DNA of 6,540 bases from Actinomycetes bacterium (GCA_029263035.1 JAJCYF010000077.1:1-6540), one strand, 5' to 3'. Counted from the first letter of the stretch, positions 1-5,324 are shown. Notes: generated from the letters alone by a model not told the origin. Numbers and translations are program-made.

Positions 1-122
1 TCGACGATCAAAGTCTAGGAGTCAGGAAGTCCTGCTCCGGTCATAGTCCCAGCCGAACCAGAAGAACCAGCACGACGCACCCTACGGGCAGCCGAGAAAC
101 TGATCCCGGATTCCCGAAGACT
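1..122. other. Non-coding stretch, no gene recognised
   Basis: No frame on either strand gives a credible protein. The longest open plus-strand run (about 40 codons from base 3) is Ser/Thr/Arg-rich, has no start inside the window and resembles no family I know. A minus-strand run of 19 codons between stops (22-84) reads as an aromatic-rich tail but has no start codon. A short imperfect palindrome (CAGGA-AG-TCCTG, 23-34) is present. It is probably the intergenic region upstream of the peptidase gene, cut by the window edge. Confidence 0.5.
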
Positions 123-153
123 TAGGCTAAATGTCATACCCGGCTCCTAGAAT
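123..153 (+). promoter_or_regulatory. Candidate promoter(s) of the YgjP-like gene
   Basis: Two actinobacterial-type -10 hexamers precede the gene. TAGGCT (123-128) has a weak -35-like CTGATC 17 bases upstream (100-105) and would start RNA near 135. TAGAAT (148-153) would start RNA near 160 and lies in the loop of the 12-bp inverted repeat described separately. Neither has a strong -35 box. TAGGCTA also occurs as the -10 of the P450 operon promoter on the other strand, which modestly supports this reading. Which box is used cannot be decided from sequence. Confidence 0.4.
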
Positions 154-166
154 TCCGGGTATGACA
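132..166. repeat. Perfect 12-bp inverted repeat, 11-base spacer (candidate operator)
   Basis: TGTCATACCCGG (132-143) is matched perfectly by its reverse complement (155-166) across the spacer 144-154. The arm centres are 23 bp apart, about two helical turns, which suits a dimeric DNA-binding protein on one face of the helix. The spacer contains the -10-like TAGAAT, so a bound protein would cover the promoter. No T-run follows, so a terminator is unlikely. An RNA hairpin in the 5' leader is the alternative if transcription begins at the upstream TAGGCT box. Confidence 0.6.
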
Positions 167-174
167 ACCCAAGC

Positions 175-759
175 GTGCCTATGACCCCTGCCGAGCAGAC
201 CCCTCTGCCCCTGGACGGCGTCCAGGACCATGCTCCGGTGGCCCTGTCGGAAGAATTTGCTCCGGAGATCGAGGTCCGCCGCTCCGAGCGGCGGCACCGT
301 ACGGTGTCGGCCCGGCTCCGCGACGGCAAGCTGGTGGTCTACCTTCCCGCCCGGATGTCGAAGACAGAGGAGGAGCGGTGGGTACAGACCATGCTCGAGC
401 GTTTCGAGGCCCGGCGCCTGCGCAGCCGGCTGAACACCGAAGGTGACCTGCAGAGGCGGGCGGCGGAGCTGAACCGGCTGTATTTCGAGGGCCGCCTGAG
501 GTGGGCGTCGCTCAAGTACGTGACCAACCAGAACAGCCGCTACGGATCGTGCTCGCCGGGGGAGGGGACCATCCGCATCTCTTCGGTGCTTGCGGAGATG
601 CCCCGCTGGGTGCGGGACTACGTCCTGGTCCACGAGCTTGCCCACCTGGAGCAGCCCAACCACTCAAAGGAGTTCTGGGCGCTGGTGAACCGGTACCCGT
701 TGACCGAAAGGGCCCGGGGCTACCTGATGGCCAAAGGCATGGAGGAGGAGGCCAGCTAG
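175..759 (+). CDS. YgjP-like (DUF45/WLM-type) zinc metallopeptidase
   Basis: This 194-residue protein belongs to the YgjP-like metallopeptidase family, predicted cytosolic zinc peptidases of unknown substrate. The C-terminal half carries the signature: SRYGSCS (residues 121-127; the family usually has RWGSCS), then HELAH (153-157) giving two zinc His and the catalytic Glu, then PNHSKEFW (161-168), whose His163 is the likely third ligand. Residues 30-60 form the family's N-terminal beta region and 64-105 are a charged helical linker. No signal peptide or membrane segment is seen. The GTG at 175 is used here, but ATG at 181 is equally possible and neither has a clear Shine-Dalgarno sequence. 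The first 25 residues look poorly conserved, so the start is uncertain. The stop overlaps the stop of the convergent gene. Family assignment is secure; substrate is unknown. Confidence 0.85.
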   Translation: MPMTPAEQTPLPLDGVQDHAPVALSEEFAPEIEVRRSERRHRTVSARLRDGKLVVYLPARMSKTEEERWVQTMLERFEARRLRSRLNTEGDLQRRAAELNRLYFEGRLRWASLKYVTNQNSRYGSCSPGEGTIRISSVLAEMPRWVRDYVLVHELAHLEQPNHSKEFWALVNRYPLTERARGYLMAKGMEEEAS

Positions 760-1061
760 GACAGAAGCTTTTGGGCCTGGTCCTGGATGAGGCTTTTGGC
801 TTTTCCCTCGTAGCGTCCGGTACCCAGCGGCATCGTCCCTCGAATCACCACCACCTTGGGCTCCACCACGATGCTTCCCGCCAGCCGGAACATCTTGAGC
901 TTCATGCTGAAGTCGCAGGAGTTGTCGGTCCACTTTTCATGGATCTCGGTCACCTGGCCGCCGAATCTGGTTTTGAGCTCCTCAACCAGGGATATGATCC
1001 GCTTGAGCGCATCCTCCTGCGAGAGTCCGTGAGGCACGGAAACCTCGAATTCCTTCCCCAT
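756..1061 (-). CDS. Polyhydroxyalkanoic acid system family protein (PHA_gran_rgn-like)
   Basis: A 101-residue soluble protein matching the small polyhydroxyalkanoate-system family, often found near PHA granule genes in proteobacteria but also in genomes without them. Visible family features are the N-terminal VPHGLSQEDALKRI (residues 9-22) followed by a helix, a central KWTDNSCDFSMKL strand pair (43-55), and a hydrophobic GSIVVEPKVVVIRG (62-75) followed by MPL and a C-terminal helix. Its biochemical role is not established; binding to granules or acting as a small chaperone-like factor is speculation. The start is well supported: AGGAGG at 1068-1073 lies six bases before the ATG. It follows the GlsB-like gene on the same strand, with a strong hairpin between. 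No PHA synthase or phasin gene is in the window, so a PHA role here is unproven. Confidence 0.72.
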   Translation of the reverse strand: MGKEFEVSVPHGLSQEDALKRIISLVEELKTRFGGQVTEIHEKWTDNSCDFSMKLKMFRLAGSIVVEPKVVVIRGTMPLGTGRYEGKAKSLIQDQAQKLLS

Positions 1062-1097
1062 GCGTCCCCTCCTGGTCCGGCCGGCTCCCGATGTAGT

Positions 1098-1130
1098 ACC
1101 GCCCGCCCGAGCCGGGCTCGGGCGGGCGGT
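1098..1130 (-). terminator. Very stable GC hairpin, probable terminator after the GlsB-like gene
   Basis: A perfect 16-bp inverted repeat (1098-1113 with 1115-1130, one base between; in RNA about a 15-bp stem with a 3-base loop), almost all G:C. It lies 14 bases past the minus-strand GlsB-like stop and upstream of the next gene's ribosome site. On the minus strand no U-run follows, so it would be a U-less terminator or an attenuator between the two genes. On the plus strand a T-rich stretch follows (1130-1144), so it might instead end plus-strand transcripts coming from the peptidase gene. Confidence 0.6.
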
Positions 1131-1144
1131 TGCTCATCTTGATT

Positions 1145-1411
1145 CTAGACTCGGCGCCGGGAACCCATAGTCCCCTCGGCGACACCGATCAACAGCACCG
1201 CAGCGACCACGGCGATGATAAATCCGATGAAGTTCAGCTCGGTAATGCCGCCGGTCCCCAGCAGGCTGGCAATCCACCCCCCGATCAGCGCACCGACCAC
1301 TCCGAGGAGCATGGTCATTGCGATACCCAGCGTCTGCTTACCCGGCTTGATCAGCCGGGCAAGTGCCCCGATGATCAGTCCAACAATCAACAATCCGATG
1401 ATCTGCATCAT
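1145..1411 (-). CDS. GlsB/YeaQ/YmgE family stress-response membrane protein
   Basis: An 88-residue integral membrane protein of the Transgly_assoc (GlsB/YeaQ/YmgE) family. These are small, very hydrophobic inner-membrane proteins linked to general or envelope stress, with no known enzymatic activity despite the family name. Three membrane helices are visible at about residues 3-20, 27-52 and 60-80. The Arg-Leu-Ile-Lys-Pro-Gly-Lys loop (19-25) after helix 1, the Gly-rich helix 2 (GVVGALIGGWIAS, 37-49) and the basic tail (SRRRV) are typical, and the length is normal. AAGGAG at 1419-1424 lies seven bases before the first of two consecutive ATG codons, supporting this start. It lies 92 bases downstream of the cyclooxygenase-like gene on the same strand; I see no convincing separate promoter, only an A-rich stretch (1429-1435 read on the minus strand), so read-through from that operon is possible. 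Confidence 0.88.
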   Translation of the reverse strand: MMQIIGLLIVGLIIGALARLIKPGKQTLGIAMTMLLGVVGALIGGWIASLLGTGGITELNFIGFIIAVVAAVLLIGVAEGTMGSRRRV

Positions 1412-1503
1412 TTCGTGACTCCTTCGCCTTTTTTTCTAGCCCGAAAACTGCAGGCATCTAGGGATTCCCCCCCAGACGTAGATCCAATCGTGGCCGCCGC
1501 CGG

Positions 1504-3105
1504 CTACCCGCGGCGTCGTTTCCAATCCCTTCTGGTCATTCCAACAAACCGTTTGTTGGGGTCGGGAATGTTTCGATGGAGGATGTCGGACAGGGTGTTG
1601 GTGGTTTGGATGACCTGCATCCCGGCAGGCGAGAAGGTCTTTTCGGTGAATATTCTCGGAGCGAGCAGCGGGTTGGTAAAAGCCTGCGAGAAGGCGTCGA
1701 TGCCCACCATGCGGCCGATCAGCGAGGGCAGCACCGAGTTGGGGCGGAGGTCCTCGGAATACAGGCCGGTGAAGAACTCGATCCGGTCCACCGTGCCGTA
1801 GAGCTGCTCCAGCCCCTTCTGCACCCGGGGGTCCCCCGAGATCTGGTTGAAGGCGGTCACCCTGGGGTAGCCGCAGAGCTCCCGGTAATCGTTGTAGCCG
1901 GCCAGCGCAACCGCCCGGCCCTTCTCGACGCTCCACGCCTGCACCGGTCCCAGCACGGATGGGGTGTTGAACAGGCCTATCCGCCCTGCCGCCTGGTTGG
2001 AGGCATCCTCGAAAAGCTGCCCCAGGCCGTTGGCGGTCAGAGACTCGGTTTCGTAGAGGGTGTCGGCGATGGCGACGTCCTCGCCGGCTATCCGGTAGGA
2101 GTCGGGGACCAGTGGATGCCACCGGTAGACCAGGTTGAACTCCACCGACATCCAGTTCGGGCGGTACCAGGGCGGGTTCTTGAAGCTGGCCGGGTTGGCG
2201 CGAAAACCGAAGTGGTACGGGGTGATGTGGTTGATGTATTCCTCCACCACGATCTTGATCAGCAGCACGATCAGGACGTTGCGGGCGGTCTCGAACAGCC
2301 GGTCGTCGTCCCAGCCCGGGTACTTCCCGGCCAGCACTCGCGCCACCCGGTTGTGCTCCCGGAAGAACAGCACGTTCATCAGGACGAAGCCGAGCTGGAG
2401 GTTGGCGGTGTCGCTGCCCACTGCGAAGAACTTCGACAGCTCTTCCGGCGAGAAGTCGGGCCGCAGCTTGGTGGGGGCGTCGGGGACCCTGGAGAACTCG
2501 GGCTTTTTGTTTCCGCCGGCGTCGTAGGCGTAGGGCGGGTATTCCTCCCCGTTGATCATCTGGAACTTGAGCAGCCCCCCGTCGTGCTGCCTCAGTTGTT
2601 CGGTGACCTCTCTGGTCAGCCCGTATATCTGCATCAGGTCTATCTCGTGGTTGGAGTCGTTCTTGTTATAATAGGGGGGGTCGGCCCGGTCGCTGCGCAG
2701 GAAGCCGTCCGTGAACCACTGCGCAAAGTAGGAGAAGAGCACCGTGGACTTGTCGGAGGCCTCGAACTTTCCCTCCTCCCGAACGAACAGCTTTGCGACC
2801 TCCTCCGGGTCCGGGAGGTCGGTTGGTACCTCCTCCGGCGCCGGCAGGTGCCGGCTCCAGTAGGTGCGGTCGGTCAGGGCGGCCCACGAGGTGTACGCAG
2901 AAAACGTGCTGTTGGGGTTGGGGCGGTAGGGCATCTTCGACGAGGCTCTGTCGATCAGCTTGCCGTTCACTATCCGGTCGAGCCCCGGCTGCATTTGAAT
3001 CAACTTCCACACCGGCCCGTAGCTGGTGAGCATCTTGAACTCCCGGACGTTGCCGGGTCCGTCCCTGCTGGTATCTCTGCCGCCCGAATCGGGACTTTGC
3101 GCCAT
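1504..3105 (-). CDS. Cyclooxygenase-like haem dioxygenase (animal-type haem peroxidase superfamily)
   Basis: This 533-residue protein aligns, from memory, almost colinearly with the catalytic domain of prostaglandin H synthase (COX). Relatives oxygenate polyunsaturated fatty acids to hydroperoxides through a tyrosyl radical. Visible landmarks: NSTF..YTSW (65-74), FAQWFT (127-132), EIDLMQIYG (154-162), REHNRV (249-254), EFNLVYRWHPLVPDS (322-336) and YGTVDRIEFFTGL (436-448). Tyr327 matches catalytic COX Tyr385 and His330 matches proximal haem His388. Tyr297 matches Tyr355 with no gap; Arg53 and Ser473 are candidate matches to Arg120 and Ser530. The distal peroxidase His207 is replaced by Asp133, while Gln129 (COX Gln203) remains. 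There is no signal peptide, EGF domain or full membrane-binding helix set; only residues 19-55 remain of that region. Its ATG overlaps the P450 TGA by one base (TGATG), implying coupled translation. A seven-C run (2674-2680) is in frame. Family certain; fatty-acid substrate inferred. Confidence 0.9.
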   Translation of the reverse strand: MAQSPDSGGRDTSRDGPGNVREFKMLTSYGPVWKLIQMQPGLDRIVNGKLIDRASSKMPYRPNPNSTFSAYTSWAALTDRTYWSRHLPAPEEVPTDLPDPEEVAKLFVREEGKFEASDKSTVLFSYFAQWFTDGFLRSDRADPPYYNKNDSNHEIDLMQIYGLTREVTEQLRQHDGGLLKFQMINGEEYPPYAYDAGGNKKPEFSRVPDAPTKLRPDFSPEELSKFFAVGSDTANLQLGFVLMNVLFFREHNRVARVLAGKYPGWDDDRLFETARNVLIVLLIKIVVEEYINHITPYHFGFRANPASFKNPPWYRPNWMSVEFNLVYRWHPLVPDSYRIAGEDVAIADTLYETESLTANGLGQLFEDASNQAAGRIGLFNTPSVLGPVQAWSVEKGRAVALAGYNDYRELCGYPRVTAFNQISGDPRVQKGLEQLYGTVDRIEFFTGLYSEDLRPNSVLPSLIGRMVGIDAFSQAFTNPLLAPRIFTEKTFSPAGMQVIQTTNTLSDILHRNIPDPNKRFVGMTRRDWKRRRG

Positions 3106-4409
3106 CAGCCCTCGCCCCCCGGCACAACTGCCGGTTCCCGGCCGAACCCGAACCAGAATCTCTCCGGGAACGGGCCGCCCTGGAAATCGATCTTTCCCTC
3201 CGGCGCCGGAAGAAGATGGACGTTCGGCCGGAGCAGGACCCGCCTGACCACCTCCGGCACCAGCACCGAGGCGACGTACCGCCCGAGGCAGGTGTGGTGG
3301 CCGTACCCGAAGTGCAGGCTCAGATATGCCGGCCGGCCGGTTGTGAAGGTCTCCGGGTCCTCCAGCACATCCGTGTCGAACCCGGCGGACGAGGTGCAGG
3401 CGAACACCAGGGTCCCGGCGGGAATCAGGGTTTCCCGCTCGGTCCCGGCGGCCACGGTGTAGTCCTCTACCGAGAGGCGAAAGATCAGCGGGTTGATCGG
3501 GTTGAGGCGCAGCCCCTCCCAGACGTATTCGTCGAAGGCGGCGGGGTCGTCGGCTCCGGCCGCATCGACCGCCCGCTCGTGCAAGTCCGGCCTAAGCAGG
3601 ATCTGTTCGAGCGACTGGGCGATGGCCTGGGAGCTGGTCTCCCCGGTCCCCACCAGCAGCCCCATGATGTTGGAGAGCAGCCGCTCATCGTCGAACCCGA
3701 TTTCTGCGGGGAACTCGGTGCGGAGCAGCCGGCTGAAGACGTCCTGCGGGGCACCGCCGTTGCGGCCGGCGAGCTCGGCACGCTTCTCAGCCAGCAACCC
3801 GGTGAGGTACTCGTGCATCTCCCGGCCGGTCTGAACTGCAGCTTCATGGATGGCCGGGTCGTTCAGCAGGTTCTTGAACATGTTGGTCTGGGTGGTTTTC
3901 GACCAGCGGTACATGCTGGTCAGGTCGGGACCAGGAAATCCGAAGTACTCGCCGACGATACGGATGGGAACGAAGCGGCACAGGCTGCCGATGGCCTCGA
4001 TCCGGCCCGCTGCGGCCGCCGCGTCCAGGGCCTCGTCGGCCAGCCGTCCGGCCATCTGCCGGACTTGCGGTAGGTCCTCGGGCTGCAGCACCGCCTGCAT
4101 GATGCCCTTCTCCCGCCAGTTGATCGGGGTGGCGTCCCGGGCGAGCATGAACGGTCCGACCACCGGATCCATGCGGGGCTGGTAGGGCAGGACGGTGAAG
4201 ACCTTCTCCCGGGACAGAACCTCGGTTACGTCCGCAAACCGGGTCACGAAGGTGAAGTTGGGAGTCCTGAGGATCGGCCGGCTCTCCCGCAGCTCCTTGA
4301 AAAACGGCCGCCAGTCGGTTCGGATCCACTTGAGCGCCAGTCCGACCTTGGTCTGGTCATCCGCCGCGTCGTACTGCTCCAGAAAACCAATCGTTGAAGT
4401 GCCTGCCAA
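3105..4409 (-). CDS. Cytochrome P450 partnered with the cyclooxygenase-like enzyme
   Basis: A 434-residue soluble P450 of bacterial type. Motifs run in order: NWREKG (97-102) in the helix C region, where most bacterial P450s have an H-x-x-x-R pattern; I-helix VGTGETSS (253-260) with the acid-alcohol pair Glu257-Thr258 of oxygen-activating P450s; ExxR as EGLR (298-301); and the haem loop FGYGHHTCLG (367-376) with ligand Cys374. Because the I-helix Thr is kept, it looks like a monooxygenase rather than a CYP74-type hydroperoxide lyase/allene oxide synthase or a CYP152 peroxygenase, though hydroperoxide isomerase activity cannot be excluded. No ferredoxin or reductase gene is in the window. The start is TTG with a GGGAGG ribosome site (4415-4420) five bases upstream; no ATG gives the full N-terminus. 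It is the first gene of the operon and overlaps the dioxygenase gene by one base. Family certain, substrate unknown. Confidence 0.92.
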   Translation of the reverse strand: MAGTSTIGFLEQYDAADDQTKVGLALKWIRTDWRPFFKELRESRPILRTPNFTFVTRFADVTEVLSREKVFTVLPYQPRMDPVVGPFMLARDATPINWREKGIMQAVLQPEDLPQVRQMAGRLADEALDAAAAAGRIEAIGSLCRFVPIRIVGEYFGFPGPDLTSMYRWSKTTQTNMFKNLLNDPAIHEAAVQTGREMHEYLTGLLAEKRAELAGRNGGAPQDVFSRLLRTEFPAEIGFDDERLLSNIMGLLVGTGETSSQAIAQSLEQILLRPDLHERAVDAAGADDPAAFDEYVWEGLRLNPINPLIFRLSVEDYTVAAGTERETLIPAGTLVFACTSSAGFDTDVLEDPETFTTGRPAYLSLHFGYGHHTCLGRYVASVLVPEVVRRVLLRPNVHLLPAPEGKIDFQGGPFPERFWFGFGREPAVVPGGEG

Positions 4410-4420
4410 AGCCGCCTCCC

Positions 4421-4435
4421 CCGGCGCTCGGCCGG
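4421..4435 (-). other. Small hairpin in the P450 mRNA leader
   Basis: CCGGC (4421-4425) and GCCGG (4431-4435) form a 5-bp GC stem with a 5-base loop directly upstream of the P450 ribosome-binding site (4415-4420). It could modulate translation from the TTG start. In DNA this rich in G and C such short stems are common, so the assignment is weak. Confidence 0.2.
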
Positions 4436-4459
4436 TGCGTCCGCCCAGCGCTCCTCTGG

Positions 4460-4501
4460 ACTCAGGCGAACTGGCCCTAGCCTAAAACTTCTACTCAGGC
4501 G
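4460..4501. repeat. 9-bp direct repeat bracketing the operon -10 box (candidate operator)
   Basis: ACTCAGGCG occurs at 4460-4468 and again at 4493-4501, 33 bp apart, about three helical turns. One copy fills part of the -35/-10 spacer and touches the last -35 base; the other lies just past the predicted transcription start. This is where a repressor would occlude RNA polymerase. Two nonamers this close are unlikely by chance, but no regulator is encoded nearby and no known operator matches. Confidence 0.5.
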
Positions 4502-4506
4502 GTCAA
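4479..4506 (-). promoter_or_regulatory. Promoter of the P450-dioxygenase operon
   Basis: Read on the minus strand, TTGACC (4501-4506) and TAGGCT (4479-4484) are separated by 16 bases, a good sigma70/HrdB-type promoter for a high-GC bacterium and the best one in the window. Transcription would start near 4472, leaving a leader of about 60 bases that ends in the GGGAGG ribosome site of the P450. It shows that the P450-dioxygenase pair can be transcribed separately from the PPOX-VOC-metallothionein group upstream. Confidence 0.65.
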
Positions 4507-4508
4507 GG

Positions 4509-4545
4509 GCATTTGCCGTCCGGGGCTCCATTTCTGGACGGATGC
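4509..4545 (-). terminator. Hairpin after the PPOX gene, possible terminator
   Basis: CCGTCC (4516-4521) pairs with GGACGG (4536-4541) over a 14-base loop, and the stem is extended outside a 3-base bulge by GCAT (4509-4512) with ATGC (4542-4545). It lies just past the PPOX stop and just before the P450 promoter, the right place to end the metallothionein-VOC-PPOX transcript. No U-run follows on the minus strand, so it is a U-less terminator at best. Confidence 0.4.
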
Positions 4546-4551
4546 GGGCAC

Positions 4552-4875
4552 CTAATCCTCCTTGCGCCTCCAGGAGACCTTACGTTCGGGGCGCACCCGG
4601 ATCTGCGACTGCTCGGAGCCGGTCCCCCTGGAGATGATCTCGGCCGTCCCGGAGATGAGAACCCCCCACTTGGGTTTGCCGAACACCAGGATCGACACTC
4701 GTGGGTCGGCTTCCAGATTGCGCATCTTGGCGGCGTCGGAGTCGGTCTCGAATCGAAGCGCCCCGTCCTCCCACCTCACCCCGACCGGCGCCGCGTGGGG
4801 AAAACCGTCCCTGCCGTTGGTGGTCAGGACACCGAGGGTGCGTTCGGTGCGCTCCAACTCCCAGTCCTCGAACAT
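4552..4875 (-). CDS. PPOX-type split beta-barrel flavin (FMN/F420) binding protein
   Basis: A 107-residue protein of the pyridoxamine 5'-phosphate oxidase-like split-barrel superfamily, whose small actinobacterial members bind FMN or F420 and reduce or sequester varied substrates. The pattern is the usual one: LGVLTTNGRDGFPHAAPV (residues 14-31), WEDGALRFETD (35-45), AAKMRNLEADPRVSILVF (48-65) containing the cofactor-contacting Lys-x-x-Asn-Leu-x-x-x-Pro segment, then GVLISGTAEI (71-80). It ends in a basic tail (RPERKVSWRRK) and is shorter than typical 130-150-residue members, so the last barrel strands are reduced. The ATG lies 22 bases after the VOC stop, so the two are probably co-transcribed; its ribosome site is weak. 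Fold secure; cofactor and substrate not determinable. Confidence 0.82.
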   Translation of the reverse strand: MFEDWELERTERTLGVLTTNGRDGFPHAAPVGVRWEDGALRFETDSDAAKMRNLEADPRVSILVFGKPKWGVLISGTAEIISRGTGSEQSQIRVRPERKVSWRRKED

Positions 4876-4897
4876 GGGAACCGGTCCGCCGGCGGTG

Positions 4898-5320
4898 TCA
4901 TCGGGAATGGGCGATCACCTCCACCTCGTTGCCCTCGGGATCGTCCACGTAGAAGGTTCTTACGTCTTTTAGCACCGGGTGCACCCCCTCACGCACCTCC
5001 AGGCCGTAGGTGCGGCAGATCTCTCCCAGCTCCTCATAACGATCCGGATTTACGGCGAACGCCAGGTGGTGCAGCACCCGGGAGGGCTTGTCCCGGGGAA
5101 AGGGGGCCGCGTCGTGGGCCTGCGGGAACAGGACGATCATCTGGGGTATGCCGCCGGCCCCTTCCCCGGCGCTCAGGAACTTGACCCGGAAGTCCGGTTC
5201 GGAGATCAGCTCCAGCCCGAACAGGTCCCGGTAGAAGCGCATCGTGGCGTCCATGTCGCGCGTCCACAGCACGATCTCGGCAAGGCCGAGGACCGTGCGG
5301 CCGGGGGAGGGTTCGGTCAA
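4898..5320 (-). CDS. VOC superfamily (glyoxalase/dioxygenase fold) protein
   Basis: A 140-residue protein with two beta-alpha-beta-beta-beta modules. Module 1 is LAEIVLWTRDMDATMRFYRD (13-32) with FGLEL; module 2 starts VLHHLAFAV (82-90) and ends FYVDDPEGNEVEVI (123-136), the classic DPxGNxxE ending. Likely metal ligands are His85 and Glu134. The position that is His in E. coli glyoxalase I is Glu15, and the Glu56 equivalent seems absent, so it need not be a lactoylglutathione lyase. Other options are resistance or ring-cleavage relatives, or a non-catalytic member. The only start covering module 1 is TTG at 5320; it has no visible ribosome site and sits 33 bases after the metallothionein stop, suggesting dependence on upstream translation. 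Fold secure, reaction unknown. Confidence 0.85.
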   Translation of the reverse strand: MTEPSPGRTVLGLAEIVLWTRDMDATMRFYRDLFGLELISEPDFRVKFLSAGEGAGGIPQMIVLFPQAHDAAPFPRDKPSRVLHHLAFAVNPDRYEELGEICRTYGLEVREGVHPVLKDVRTFYVDDPEGNEVEVIAHSR

Positions 5321-5324
5321 GCGG

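Noticed and set aside
22..84. Minus-strand 19-codon run with an aromatic-rich WFFWFGWDYD tail
   Set aside because: It looks like a membrane-protein C-terminus, but it is closed by a stop upstream, has no start codon and no homologous context.
501..1142. A 213-codon plus-strand open frame across the peptidase end and the PHA-family gene
   Set aside because: Overlaps two better supported genes in other frames and has no recognisable domain; its end runs through the hairpin at 1098-1130.
1495..1515. CGCCGC/GCGGCG dyad around the dioxygenase stop codon as a terminator
   Set aside because: Only a 6-bp stem with a 9-base loop, overlapping coding sequence and with no U-run on the minus strand; too weak to call in DNA of this composition.
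1130..1801. A 223-codon plus-strand open frame opposite the GlsB-like gene and the dioxygenase C-terminus
   Set aside because: Antisense shadow of two well-supported genes; no ribosome site or domain.
1576..3462. A 628-codon open frame on the plus strand opposite the dioxygenase and P450 genes
   Set aside because: It lies antisense to two genes with unmistakable family motifs, spans their junction, has low-complexity Val/Gly/Leu/His composition and matches no known domain. It is the expected GC-rich shadow.
3216..4073. A 285-codon plus-strand open frame opposite the P450 gene
   Set aside because: Antisense shadow of the P450 coding sequence, with no ribosome site or domain.
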